Shown here one piece after another: positions 18,491 through 27,550 of a stretch of 64,000 bases of DNA. The notes below the pieces were generated by a model. That model did not search any database. It had not been told where the DNA came from and worked only from the letters and a program-made list of their open reading frames with translations. The stretch comes from Planctomycetota bacterium (lineage in GTDB: Bacteria > Planctomycetota > Phycisphaerae > Phycisphaerales > SM1A02): NCBI GenBank assembly GCA_024230295.1, contig JAAERN010000014.1, positions 1 through 64,000 of the forward strand, written 5' to 3'. Each line of letters begins with the position of its first letter. Position 1 is the stretch's first letter. The translations under genes and the position numbers were made by a program.

Positions 18491-19438
18491 ATGCCTGATC
18501 CAGACAGAACACTTCGATCAAGACTTGCCCCTTCGCCGACAGGTGCCCTCCATCTGGGAAATGCTCGGACTTTCGCAATCAATTGGGCACTTGCAAGACA
18601 ACGCGGATGGGAGCTTGTTCTTCGAATCGAAGATCTGGATCATCCTCGCGTCAAGCCCGAGACAATCGATCTCGTGAGAGACGATCTTGCATGGCTCGGT
18701 CTTGATTGGGATCGAGAACTGCCACTTCAATCCAGCGATCTAAGTGATGCTCAGGATGCCATGCACACGATCGCCCGACTTGGGAGAGCATTTCCTTGCG
18801 CCCTGACTCGCCGGGAAGTTCAAGCCGCCCAGTCGGCTCCGCATGAACAAGAGCAGGGACTGCGGTATGAGCCCACGCTCAGACCATCCAATGCCGGCAT
18901 CGCGATCGAGAACCCGAATCTCGAGGAGACCTGGCGATTCCTTGTTCAGCCTGAAATCGAAATCGTTTCGGACGAGATCCAAGGCGCTCACGCATTCAAC
19001 ATCGCCGAATCCATCGGCGACTTCCCAATTTGGACCTCGCGTGGCCCCGCCTACCAACTTGCAGTAGCCGTCGATGACGCGCGGCACGGGATTACCGATG
19101 TCGTCCGCGGAAACGATCTGCTCCCGAGCGCCGCAAGGCAGCAATCACTGCTGCGCACGCTTGGCCTGCCATCACCCCGCTGGTGGCACGTCCCGCTGGT
19201 CCGCGGTGAGGACGGCCGGCGATTGGCGAAGCGGCATGGCGACACTCGCCTCAGTACATTTCGGGATTCTGGCACCAAAGCCGAACGGGTCATGGCCCTC
19301 CTTGGGCGGTGGTGTGGTGTCGAGGCTGAATCGGGAGATCGACTCTCGGCCGCGGAATTCGCTGAGCGCTTCTCAATTGACAACCTGCCCAACCGTGACA
19401 TCACGCTGACCCAGGAGGATTTTGCATGGCTCACTTAA
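18491..19438 (+). CDS. gluQ: Glutamyl-Q tRNA(Asp) synthetase
   Basis: A truncated glutamyl-tRNA synthetase paralogue (315 residues, catalytic core only) that attaches glutamate to queuosine in tRNA-Asp. The class I HIGH-like motif is in RLAPSPTGALHLGNAR, the IEDLDHPRV loop is present, and the KMSKS-like motif is RRLAKRHGD. The usual zinc-binding CxC region is reduced to a single Cys (FPCALTRREV), so the zinc site seems lost. It lies 15 bp after mcsB and overlaps the DUF192 gene by 13 bp. Together with QueE (34.3 kb) it indicates the organism makes modified queuosine. Confidence 0.9.
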   Translation: MPDPDRTLRSRLAPSPTGALHLGNARTFAINWALARQRGWELVLRIEDLDHPRVKPETIDLVRDDLAWLGLDWDRELPLQSSDLSDAQDAMHTIARLGRAFPCALTRREVQAAQSAPHEQEQGLRYEPTLRPSNAGIAIENPNLEETWRFLVQPEIEIVSDEIQGAHAFNIAESIGDFPIWTSRGPAYQLAVAVDDARHGITDVVRGNDLLPSAARQQSLLRTLGLPSPRWWHVPLVRGEDGRRLAKRHGDTRLSTFRDSGTKAERVMALLGRWCGVEAESGDRLSAAEFAERFSIDNLPNRDITLTQEDFAWLT

Positions 19439-19917
19439 AACTGATCCCACTGCTCGTTCTCTTACTTACAGCAGTTGCCTGCGAACACCGTGGACCGCGC
19501 GTAGAACAGGTCCAGATTGGTGATCAGGAATGGCTCTTGGAAGTTGCTGCCAGCCAAGCCGCTATTCAGCAAGGGCTCATGGGGCGGCCTTCCATTCCCG
19601 TAGGAACCGGCATGCTATTCGTATTTGACCAGCCCGCAGTTCACCGATTCTGGATGGCCGATTGTCTTGTGGACATCGATCTCATCTTCATTGATGGACA
19701 GGGCCGTATCACTGCGACGCACATGATGAAGGTCGAACCGGCACAAGGGCCAGGCGAGTCACAGACTGCTTACGAACAGCGGCTGCCCCTCTATTCGAGC
19801 CGCATCCCAAGCCGCTATGCAATCGAACTGCCTGCTGGATCAATCACAGCGCTGGGACTTCGTGCGGGCGAGCCCATTGATCTCGATCTACCGAGACTCA
19901 GATCGTTGGCGGAGTAG
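19426..19917 (+). CDS. DUF192 lipoprotein
   Basis: A 163-residue protein with a lipoprotein signal peptide ending in TAVAC (Cys about 19). A complete DUF192 domain follows: QGLMGRPSIPVGTGMLFVF, FWMADCLVDIDLIFID, a mid segment and the ending IELPAGSITALGLRAGEPI. The function of the family is unknown. It overlaps gluQ by 13 bp as the last gene of the kdsA operon. Its 3' end overlaps the convergent ribE by 20 bp. Confidence 0.88.
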   Translation: MAHLKLIPLLVLLLTAVACEHRGPRVEQVQIGDQEWLLEVAASQAAIQQGLMGRPSIPVGTGMLFVFDQPAVHRFWMADCLVDIDLIFIDGQGRITATHMMKVEPAQGPGESQTAYEQRLPLYSSRIPSRYAIELPAGSITALGLRAGEPIDLDLPRLRSLAE

Positions 19918-20509
19918 CAGCGCGAAGCGCCAATTGCCGCTCGATCATCTTGGCGAATACATCAAACTCTAGGTTGACGCTGTCCCCAGAACGAAGACAG
20001 CCAAGCGTCGTATCCCGCAACGTCGTTGGAATCAACGCAACCTCAAACCAGCCAGGGCCGAGATCAGCGACCGTCAATGAGACTCCGGAGATTGCAACAG
20101 AACCTCGCGACACCAGCAATGGTGCATACTCCGAGTCAAACTCGATGCGACAGCGATACTCGTCGCCCCGCTGGCCAGCCGATTCAAGAACGCCCGTGCA
20201 GTCGATATGCCCCTGAACGAGATGGCCCCCAAGGAGGGTATCAGCGACCGCTGCATGCTCCAGATTGACGGGGTCACCAACCGCAAGGCTTCCGAGCGTC
20301 GTCACACGCAGCGTCTGAGGAATGACGTCGAAGAACCACCGGGAGCCACGAGCCTCCACAAGGCTCAGGCAGCAGCCATCAACGGCAATCGATGCTCCGA
20401 TACTCGGCTGATACTGCCAACCTTGAGGGTCAATGCTCAGCCGATCACCCGCATCCGTAGATGTCCGGCTCTCGATGCTCCCCATGTGCTGTATCAGGCC
20501 AGTAAACAT
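19898..20509 (-). CDS. ribE: Riboflavin synthase alpha chain
   Basis: Dismutates two 6,7-dimethyl-8-ribityllumazine molecules to riboflavin. Two lumazine-binding barrels repeat the same motif order: MFTGLIQHMGSIES at the N-terminus with DGCCLSLV, and LLGGHLVQGHIDCTGVL with ISGVSLTVADLG in the second half. At 203 residues the length is normal. The start at 20509 gives the invariant MFTGLI; the long in-frame extension upstream has no family support. It is convergent with the DUF192 gene. No FMN riboswitch-like element was noticed in the 174-bp leader. Confidence 0.96.
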   Translation of the reverse strand: MFTGLIQHMGSIESRTSTDAGDRLSIDPQGWQYQPSIGASIAVDGCCLSLVEARGSRWFFDVIPQTLRVTTLGSLAVGDPVNLEHAAVADTLLGGHLVQGHIDCTGVLESAGQRGDEYRCRIEFDSEYAPLLVSRGSVAISGVSLTVADLGPGWFEVALIPTTLRDTTLGCLRSGDSVNLEFDVFAKMIERQLALRAATPPTI

Positions 20510-20683
20510 CTTCGGCGTGCACGATACGGCCAGAAGGGCTTGCCCGCTTGACTTCTTGGCACAGTCGCACTCCAAAGGGGGACGGACTCCGCGGGACTTC
20601 CTATCCTGTGCCATTCTCCCGTATCCCAATGAATGCCCACGGATCCCAGAAAGCGGGATCCACCAGCCCCGGAGATTCTGAGC

Positions 20684-21910
20684 ATGCCCGTCTCGGCCCG
20701 TATCCCATCCCAATCTCTGCCCACAGTCGTTGCAGCCGCATTGCTGACGATGAGTGGAGTGGCCGTCGCCCAGCAGCCCGATGCCGCCGCAAGAAACGCC
20801 GCCAGAGTGAGCGTGCTTGAAGCACGTATGCCGCTCGGCCCGAAGTCTGCCAAAGGTGTCGGCCTCCAAGCCATGTGGCGATACTCAGTCAACCCAGCCA
20901 GCACGCGGGCCCTCTTTATGTCCGAAGGGGCGGCCTTTCTAATCAATTCGAATAACGAGGTCATCATGCTCGACCTCGAAACAGGGCGAAGGAAATGGAC
21001 CGCCTTTGGCGGCGGCGGAAGCGACCTCATTGTGGACGTCGTGCATGTCAAGGAAGACAACAAGGTTCTGGTCGTCCGCAGCAACTCAATTCTGACGCTC
21101 TCGTCGACAACCGGCCTCCCCATCCCTCTCAGTACAACGCGGTCCAGTGTGCAGCCGTTGGAATGGCTCTCTGACACCCGGGGTGCGATCTCCGGCACCT
21201 ACTACATCTATGGCGGCCTTGCCGGAGAAGTCGTCTGGCAGGATTGGCGTCTAGGCTTCCCGACGAACGCACATCGAATTGGCCGAAAGGTACAAGCAGC
21301 CCCGGCACTCTTTGAGGGCAAGACAATCGCAAGCTCGCGTACTGGCGAACTCGCCGCAATGGCCGCCGACGACGGGCTTCTGCTCTGGCAGAAGATGCTG
21401 CTCGGGCCGATGGCTGGCAACCCTGTTTCAGCCGACATGAGCGATACAGACACAGAATCGGGTCTTGCTATCGTCACTTCCATACTCTTTGTCGCAAGCG
21501 AAGATCAGTACTTGAGAGCGTACAACCTCGCCAACGGAAAACTTCGATGGGCAAGGCTGTTCGATCAACCCCTCAAGAACGGCCCGGTCCTTGCAGGCCA
21601 GCGGATATTGCAGCAGGTTCCCGGAACGGGTCTCGTCTGCATGGAGGGACTTCCAGCTGACTCCCCCGAAGGCAAGGTCGTCTGGAAGGCTCCAACCGTG
21701 CTGGGGCAAGTCATCGGATCTACCGACGATCTCCTGCTTGTCTGGGACGAGGGGAATTCAACGCTCCAAACGGTCTCTGAGGCAACGGGTTCGATCGATG
21801 CCACTTCCACCGCCAGCAACGTCAGCCGCATGGCCATCCAAGACAACACGCTCTTGCTCCTCGGCGGCCAAAACGAGCTCGTGTGCTATCGACCCACCCT
21901 TGGGCACTGA
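20684..21910 (+). CDS. Secreted PQQ-like beta-propeller repeat protein
   Basis: A 408-residue protein with a Sec signal peptide ending near VAVAQ. It has propeller-type repeats in the style of BamB/PQQ dehydrogenases: EVIMLDLETGRRKWTAFGG, AAMAADDGLLLWQKMLLG, YLRAYNLANGKLRWARLFDQ, VVWKAPTVLGQVIG and LQTVSEATGSI. No dehydrogenase catalytic or cofactor residues were seen, so it is more likely a scaffold or binding protein. GGAG lies 9 nt before ATG 20684. It precedes purH by 3 bp, an unusual pairing. Confidence 0.82.
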   Translation: MPVSARIPSQSLPTVVAAALLTMSGVAVAQQPDAAARNAARVSVLEARMPLGPKSAKGVGLQAMWRYSVNPASTRALFMSEGAAFLINSNNEVIMLDLETGRRKWTAFGGGGSDLIVDVVHVKEDNKVLVVRSNSILTLSSTTGLPIPLSTTRSSVQPLEWLSDTRGAISGTYYIYGGLAGEVVWQDWRLGFPTNAHRIGRKVQAAPALFEGKTIASSRTGELAAMAADDGLLLWQKMLLGPMAGNPVSADMSDTDTESGLAIVTSILFVASEDQYLRAYNLANGKLRWARLFDQPLKNGPVLAGQRILQQVPGTGLVCMEGLPADSPEGKVVWKAPTVLGQVIGSTDDLLLVWDEGNSTLQTVSEATGSIDATSTASNVSRMAIQDNTLLLLGGQNELVCYRPTLGH

Positions 21911-21913
21911 CTT

Positions 21914-23503
21914 GTGGCTGACTATGTTCCGATCAATCGAGCACTCATATCGGTCAGCGACAAGGCTGATGTCGCAGCATTTGCAAGAGCGCTCGCTGGC
22001 ATGGGCGTCGAGATCATTTCGACCGGAGGCACCGCAGCAACGCTTCGAGAGGCGGGGATAGCGACCACTGAGGTCACCGACGTCACCGGCTTTCCTGAAA
22101 TGATGGATGGCCGAATCAAAACCCTGCATCCCTGCATACATGGCGGGCTCTTGGCACGGCGTAATGTCGCCAGTCATACCGAAGCCATGGCCGCTCACAA
22201 CATTGTTCCGATCGACCTTGTGTGCATCAACCTGTACCCATTTGAACGCACCATCGCGAACCCCGCAGTCGTGCCAGACGAGGCCATCGAGCAGATCGAC
22301 ATTGGCGGTCCGGCAATACTTCGCTCGGCATCCAAGAACCACGAGTTCGTTGCAACAGTCACAAGCCCCGATCAATACGACGCCATCATTGCCGACATGA
22401 AGGCGAATGACGGAGGCACAAGCCTCAGACTGAGGCGCCAACTGGCGGCCTCTGCATTCGCTCGTACCGCGGGCTATGACGCCGCCATTTCCAACTGGCT
22501 CGCCAGGGCAACCGATGAACCGCTTCCACCTCGTCTCCACATTTCCGCGACCCGCATCAGCGAGCTTCGGTACGGCGAGAATCCACATCAGAAGGCCGCG
22601 GTCTACGCCCTGCCGGGTACAGGCGAAGCTGGCATTGCCAATGCACGCATTATTGATGGCAAGCCACTGAGCTATAACAATCTCAATGATGCTTCTGCGG
22701 TGTACCGGTGTTGCCGAGATCTTGCACGCGCCCAAGGCGGGGCCCCTACCGCGGTCGTCGTGAAGCACGCCAGTCCATGTGGAGCCGCGTCCGGATCGTC
22801 GCCACGGCAGGCGTTTGAGTCCGCGTGGGCAGGTGATCCAATGGCCGCTTTCGGCGGAGTTGTCGGATTCTCCTGCAAGGTGGACGCAGATCTGGCGTCG
22901 GCAATCTGCGAAGGCAAACGGTTCGTCGAGGTCATTGTCGCTCCCGAATTGAGCGATCAGGCCGTCTCGCTGCTCTGTGAGCGATGGAAAAACGTCCGAC
23001 TCGTCGAAGCTTCCGATTTGACCACGCCGCCAGCTACGGCCATTGAGATTCGAAGCATTCCAGGAGGGCTGCTTGCGCAAACTCCTGATCGCGGACTCGC
23101 GCCGGTTGCCTCGTGGATCCATGCGGCGGGCCCCCCTCCAAACGACGAGATGCTCGCCAACGCCTCGGTTGCCTGGATCACCGTCAAGCACGCCGCCTCC
23201 AACGCAATCACAATTGCGGGCGGCGGCCGCCTCATGGGACTTGGAGGCGGACAAGTTGATCGGCTCACAGCCGCACGCATCGCGGTCTCAAAAGCCGAGG
23301 CTGCCATGGGCGAGGCGAGCAACACCGTTGCTGCTTCGGATGCATTCTTTCCCTTCCCAGATGGGCCGGAAGTACTCATCAATGCCGGTATAAGTTGCAT
23401 CGTCCAGCCGGGAGGGTCCAAACGCGACGACGAAACGCTCGCACTCTGTGATGAGCAGGGTGTCACATGTCTTCTGACAGGCACGAGACACTTCAGACAT
23501 TGA
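21914..23503 (+). CDS. purH: Bifunctional AICAR formyltransferase/IMP cyclohydrolase
   Basis: Performs the last two steps of IMP synthesis. The N-terminal IMP cyclohydrolase (MGS-like) domain shows ALISVSDKADV, ISTGGTAATLREAG, GRIKTLHPCIHGG and IDLVCINLYPFE. The C-terminal AICAR transformylase shows LRYGENPHQKAAVY, YNNLNDASA, the KHASPCGAA catalytic Lys-His, ADAFFPFPDG-type SDAFFPFPDGP, and the terminal TGTRHFRH. At 529 residues it is full length, starting at GTG 21914. Confidence 0.97.
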   Translation: MADYVPINRALISVSDKADVAAFARALAGMGVEIISTGGTAATLREAGIATTEVTDVTGFPEMMDGRIKTLHPCIHGGLLARRNVASHTEAMAAHNIVPIDLVCINLYPFERTIANPAVVPDEAIEQIDIGGPAILRSASKNHEFVATVTSPDQYDAIIADMKANDGGTSLRLRRQLAASAFARTAGYDAAISNWLARATDEPLPPRLHISATRISELRYGENPHQKAAVYALPGTGEAGIANARIIDGKPLSYNNLNDASAVYRCCRDLARAQGGAPTAVVVKHASPCGAASGSSPRQAFESAWAGDPMAAFGGVVGFSCKVDADLASAICEGKRFVEVIVAPELSDQAVSLLCERWKNVRLVEASDLTTPPATAIEIRSIPGGLLAQTPDRGLAPVASWIHAAGPPPNDEMLANASVAWITVKHAASNAITIAGGGRLMGLGGGQVDRLTAARIAVSKAEAAMGEASNTVAASDAFFPFPDGPEVLINAGISCIVQPGGSKRDDETLALCDEQGVTCLLTGTRHFRH

Positions 23504-23521
23504 CAACTCGCCGAGGCGGCG

Positions 23522-24091
23522 TCACGTCGCGCCGATGCTCACATCGATGGGCTGTGGTCGCAACTCGTAGTTCGGCTCCAGATCAATCCGCAGCGGCCGA
23601 CGTTTCCCATTCGAATCTACGGGGATTCCTTCCTCGTCGATGATCCTCTGAATCGCCATGATGCCTTCGATCAACATCTCTGGTCTCGGAGGACATCCTG
23701 GAACGTACACATCGACCGGCAAATACTGATCGATTCCCTGCACGACGGCGTAGGTATCAAAGACCCCGCCAGTAGACGCACACGCCCCCATCGAGATGAC
23801 CCATTTGGGCTCGCACATCTGCACATAGATCCTCTGAAGCACAGGAAGGATCTTGATCGGCACGCGGCCGGCCACAATGAGCAAATCCGCTTGCCGCGGG
23901 CTGAACCGAAATACTTCGGCACCGAATCTCGCCAAATCGAACCGGCTTGAAGCGGTCGCCATCAGTTCAATCCCACAACATGCCGTCGCAAATGGCATCG
24001 GCCATACCGCGCTCCGACGGGCCCAGTTCACCAACTGGCTCAGTGATGTGGGCAGAAACCCATCTACTGGAATGCTCGATTCAAGTCCCAT
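23522..24091 (-). CDS. nuoB: NADH-quinone oxidoreductase subunit B
   Basis: Carries the terminal Fe-S cluster N2 of respiratory complex I at the quinone junction. The four Cys ligands are visible: the CC pair in [20 protein letters not shown] and [12 protein letters not shown] 24091 with AGGAG 6 nt upstream gives the family-length 189-residue protein; two longer in-frame starts are disfavoured. It stands alone, flanked by purH and a DUF1570 gene. nuoC occurs 9.6 kb away, and no other complex I gene is in the window. Confidence 0.95.
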   Translation of the reverse strand: MGLESSIPVDGFLPTSLSQLVNWARRSAVWPMPFATACCGIELMATASSRFDLARFGAEVFRFSPRQADLLIVAGRVPIKILPVLQRIYVQMCEPKWVISMGACASTGGVFDTYAVVQGIDQYLPVDVYVPGCPPRPEMLIEGIMAIQRIIDEEGIPVDSNGKRRPLRIDLEPNYELRPQPIDVSIGAT

Positions 24092-24170
24092 GACACTCTC
24101 CTGAAGACGCAATCTGGGGTTCATGGTAACGAGACTGGATGCCAACGGCTCTCCCCCCGATACTGGTGAC

Positions 24171-25205
24171 ATGCTCCTTTCAGCAATCTTGCTGGCGACC
24201 AGCATCGCCGGACCAATGCCGCCCACACTCCCCGCCTTCGCAAGCGGAGAGGCTTCCCTTGAACTCGCTCGGCAACTGCTCCCGGACGCGAGGCCGCACC
24301 GAACCAGCCGCTATGTCGTTCTGTCCGATTCGGAGCGGTCGCACATTCGGGGAGCTGAGCTTGTCCTCGAGGAGACCCGCCGGCAGTACGACCGGTGGTG
24401 CCGGGCCATGCGAATCCCGATCACACGGCCCGATGAAAGGCTCCTTTGCATCCTCTTCCACAACCGAGACGACTTCGTCACGTTTGCCGAGCAGACCGAG
24501 GATCTCTCGGGAGCCGCCCACCATATCAGTGGCTATTTCAGTCCTCGGTTTGACTGGGTCGTGTATTTCGATCCAGACGACAGCGCCGACATCGGCGAAG
24601 CCGTGCGCTCGATCGAAGCTGCGGAGGCAGACATCGAAGAGGCTCGCGAGCGAGGCGTCGATCAAGACCGTCTCGACGAGGCCACGGAGTCCGTCGATGC
24701 CGCCCGCGAACATATCCAGTCAGAGGCCCGCGCCCGCCGCACAGCGGTCACGATTCACGAAGCTGTCCACCAACTTGTTCACAACGGACTTGCATTTCCA
24801 GGGCGAGGCAATTGGCCCGCTTGGCTCCACGAAGGCCTTGCTGTTGCATTTGAAACCGATGCCCATCGCAAGCCCTTTGGTCCAGATCGTGACTACCCCT
24901 CGAGATCAAACGGATTTGCCACAGCCTTGAAAACCTCGACTCACATTCCGCTCCCACAATTCCTCGAGCTGAATGAAATACACCACCAAGACGGCGCTCA
25001 CGTGGGAGTCATCTACGATCAGGCGGGATCACTTGTGTCGTGGCTGTATCGAAGACGACGCCCACAACTCCTTGAGTTTCTTCAAGAAGCGGGTATCCCG
25101 GACGCTGATGGGACCGTGCCACCCATTGCCACTCAGTTCACCAAGATCTTCGGGTCAACGAAGGACATCGAGCGGTATTGGCACGCGGACTCGTTACGCG
25201 ATTGA
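24171..25205 (+). CDS. DUF1570 secreted metallopeptidase-like protein
   Basis: A 344-residue protein with an N-terminal hydrophobic signal ([15 protein letters not shown]). A zincin-like HExxH motif sits in [15 protein letters not shown], and 25-30 residues later [12 protein letters not shown] supplies a likely third ligand Glu. This arrangement matches DUF1570, frequent in planctomycetes. An acidic coiled segment lies at about 165-200. Proteolysis is plausible but unproven. The start at 24171 leaves room for the nuoB ribosome-binding region on the other strand; an upstream in-frame ATG at 24123 would overlap it. Confidence 0.82.
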   Translation: MLLSAILLATSIAGPMPPTLPAFASGEASLELARQLLPDARPHRTSRYVVLSDSERSHIRGAELVLEETRRQYDRWCRAMRIPITRPDERLLCILFHNRDDFVTFAEQTEDLSGAAHHISGYFSPRFDWVVYFDPDDSADIGEAVRSIEAAEADIEEARERGVDQDRLDEATESVDAAREHIQSEARARRTAVTIHEAVHQLVHNGLAFPGRGNWPAWLHEGLAVAFETDAHRKPFGPDRDYPSRSNGFATALKTSTHIPLPQFLELNEIHHQDGAHVGVIYDQAGSLVSWLYRRRRPQLLEFLQEAGIPDADGTVPPIATQFTKIFGSTKDIERYWHADSLRD

Positions 25206-26156
25206 CCGCAACTGGCTCCACCGCCTCCGCGCCTTGTGCATGATGACTGCGACCTCCATGCCATACAGAAGGCAAATCCACATCACATAGACCCACAGCA
25301 TGAGCAGCGGCACGAGTCCCAAACTGCCGCCGATCGGGCTCGTACGAACCGCCCCTATGACGAACTTCTCAAGAACCCACTCCCCGACCAACAGCGATAC
25401 CGCCCCAACCAGCGCCCCGGCTCCAGACGATCGCCAGCCCAGACGCCCGGCGGGTATGAAACGGTAGCAGAGCGTGACGAAACCCCAAACTACGACAAAC
25501 GACAGAATCCATTGGCCGATCTTCGCGAGGGACGACACGCCGGTTGCTTCCAACTGGGTGGTGAGATCATTCAGCACTGCCAGACCCCAGATCGCAAACG
25601 CGGGACCAACGACGAGAAGCAGAATTGACACCACCACCCGCACCCACGCCTTTCGCCTCTTTGTTCCTGCCCCGATCACACTGAGACTTCCCTCAATCTC
25701 ATCAAAGAGACGGTAGGCAGCCCAAAGAAGAACCAACAAGCCAATCCAGGTCACACCAGTGATATCAACGTCGGCTGCCTGCGTTGCGAGGCTCTCCAAC
25801 CAGTTCCCGAGATCGAGTTGCTCACCGGCATGATTACCCCCCGCAATCTCGACTCGCTGCAATCCAAATCGGTGGATGAGGTCTCGTACAGTCTCGAGAA
25901 ATGTCTCCCGGGAGACTGACAACCTGGCGATTCCGGCTGCCAGCACCAGCAAGGGGAGCATCGAGAAGAGAACTCGGTATGACAGCGCAGCAGCCATCAT
26001 TCCAGCCCGATTCCTTCGGAGCCGGAGCAAAGAGACCCTCGCGATGTCGAGCGCAAAGCGAATCTTTCGTTCGTGGAGCGTCAAGTCACTCCATCGCCGC
26101 GAGCGGACCCCACGCCGAAACTCTTGCCACGATCGACGCCAGCGTGTAAGCCTCAC
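25194..26156 (-). CDS. YihY/BrkB-family inner membrane protein
   Basis: A 320-residue polytopic membrane protein of the YihY (former RNase BN/BrkB) family. It has a basic N-terminus (residues 1-48), then about six hydrophobic segments including AALSYRVLFSMLPLLVLAAG, WIGLLVLLWAAYRLFDEIEGS and LLMLWVYVMWICLLYGMEV, with the conserved FxxIxxxL-type RFIPAGRLGWRSSGAGALV loop. The biochemical function of the family is unsettled. It starts at GTG 26156, 3 bp after the upstream small membrane-protein gene, so it is probably coupled. Its tail overlaps the DUF1570 gene by 12 bp. Confidence 0.88.
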   Translation of the reverse strand: MRLTRWRRSWQEFRRGVRSRRWSDLTLHERKIRFALDIARVSLLRLRRNRAGMMAAALSYRVLFSMLPLLVLAAGIARLSVSRETFLETVRDLIHRFGLQRVEIAGGNHAGEQLDLGNWLESLATQAADVDITGVTWIGLLVLLWAAYRLFDEIEGSLSVIGAGTKRRKAWVRVVVSILLLVVGPAFAIWGLAVLNDLTTQLEATGVSSLAKIGQWILSFVVVWGFVTLCYRFIPAGRLGWRSSGAGALVGAVSLLVGEWVLEKFVIGAVRTSPIGGSLGLVPLLMLWVYVMWICLLYGMEVAVIMHKARRRWSQLRSIA

Positions 26157-26159
26157 CGA

Positions 26160-26543
26160 TCAGCCGCCATACGCCGCGAGAAAGAAGGTCGCAACGCCAA
26201 TCCATGCGATGGCATTCAGCACGATCCCGAGAACTGCCCGGGGGCGTGCTCGAGAGGCAAGGCTGGCCCCAAGAAGTCCGAGAACGACGCCGACAATCGC
26301 CAGAAAGCCACACGCAGCCAGAACGATGCCCACGATGAAGACTCGCCACTGATCCTGAGTCATGTGATCCTGGCCTGCTGCTTCAAGGTGCGATACCGAC
26401 ATCCCGAGCGGCCCGAAGCAAATCACCGGAACGAATATTCCTGCGATCCAGACCATACTCGCCACCAGAAGCGAGACAGAGGCAAAGAAGGAGGAGTCCA
26501 CCATTGGCGCTTCGGCGGGGGGCATTCCGACCTCACTACGCAT
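26160..26543 (-). CDS. Small membrane protein of unknown function
   Basis: 127 residues with three hydrophobic helices (about 20-45, 65-90, 100-125), rich in Gly, Ala and Val (VGVVLGLLGASLAS, VLNAIAWIGVATFFLAA). No family was recognised; it resembles DUF4190-like small membrane proteins in size and hydropathy only. ATG 26543 is preceded by GGAAGGA at a suitable distance. It is the first gene of a two-gene operon with the YihY protein. Confidence 0.6.
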   Translation of the reverse strand: MRSEVGMPPAEAPMVDSSFFASVSLLVASMVWIAGIFVPVICFGPLGMSVSHLEAAGQDHMTQDQWRVFIVGIVLAACGFLAIVGVVLGLLGASLASRARPRAVLGIVLNAIAWIGVATFFLAAYGG

Positions 26544-26632
26544 GGTTCTGATCCTTCCTTTGAACAACGGCGGTATGCCGGGGCGGTCACTGCTGTAGCC
26601 TACACGCTTACGACGCCCCCACGAACACGCTC

Positions 26633-27550
26633 ATGCCACCGACACCACCGAATCCCGATGATCTCCCACAGGGCTGGGCCGAACTGGCCGACAATGCGCA
26701 TACGCCAAGGCCCCGCACGAGCGACTTCCTTCGTGATTCATCACGTGGCCCCCGCCTCCAAAAGGTCCTCGCGGCCGCGGGGGTTGCGTCCCGTCGCGCT
26801 TGTGAAGCACTTGTCGAAGAAGGCGCTGTCCGAGTCAACGGACACACCGTAAATTCACTTCCCGCCTGGGTCGACCCTTCTAGAGACCGCATCACGGTTC
26901 ACGGCCGTCGTATCCGAACTGGTGCGCCAACCGTGTGCGTGATGCTGTTCAAACCCCGTGGAGTGATCTGCACCTCATCCGATCCCGAAGACCGAAAGTC
27001 AGCAGTTGAGTTGGTACAACACCCAACCAAGGTCAGACTCTTCGCCATCGGTCGGCTGGATATGGATTCTTCCGGCCTGCTGCTTCTGACCAATGACGGT
27101 GAGTTTGCCAACCTTCTCAGTCACCCATCACATCATGTTCGCCGCATCTACGACGTCACGGTGACTGGACAGGTTGAAGCCGCCACGATCCGGCGTCTGG
27201 AACGCGGCATCAATCTCCCCGATCCCCACACAGGACGAACACGTCCAGCAAGATTCGACTCCGTCAAGATCGTCAGGGCCCAGCGGGATCGAACCAAACT
27301 CCGCGTCGTCCTCACCGAGGGACGAAATCGCCAGATCCGCCGGATGATGCTGATGCTCGGTCATCCCGTTCGAAAGCTACGTAGGGTTGCGATCGGCCCG
27401 CTAAAGCTTGCAGATCTTCGCCCCGGACAATGGCGGGATTTGACAGAACGCGAAGTCGCCGGACTCACTGCGGAGGCGCAGCGTCCTCGTCGGAAGCGAT
27501 CTCGACCTCGCAAACAACGTCCTTCTGATCATCCCGAAGCCGAAGGGTGA
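26633..27550 (+). CDS. RluB/RsuA-family rRNA pseudouridine synthase
   Basis: Isomerises uridine in rRNA. An S4 RNA-binding domain at about 42-90 (RLQKVLAAAGVASRRACEALVEEG) is followed by the catalytic domain with Asp in GRLDMDSSGLLLLTNDG and the conserved TEGRNRQIRRM. A basic 25-residue tail (RPRRKRSRPRKQR) ends the protein. Whether it targets 23S (RluB) or 16S (RsuA) positions is not decided. Its final 86 bp overlap the 3' end of scpA on the opposite strand. Confidence 0.92.
   Translation: MPPTPPNPDDLPQGWAELADNAHTPRPRTSDFLRDSSRGPRLQKVLAAAGVASRRACEALVEEGAVRVNGHTVNSLPAWVDPSRDRITVHGRRIRTGAPTVCVMLFKPRGVICTSSDPEDRKSAVELVQHPTKVRLFAIGRLDMDSSGLLLLTNDGEFANLLSHPSHHVRRIYDVTVTGQVEAATIRRLERGINLPDPHTGRTRPARFDSVKIVRAQRDRTKLRVVLTEGRNRQIRRMMLMLGHPVRKLRRVAIGPLKLADLRPGQWRDLTEREVAGLTAEAQRPRRKRSRPRKQRPSDHPEAEG

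Noticed and set aside
20510-20683. FMN riboswitch upstream of ribE
   Set aside because: The conserved RFN-element segments were not seen in the 174-bp leader.
21758-23254. A 498-codon minus-strand frame
   Set aside because: It is fully antisense to purH, whose motifs are complete on the plus strand.
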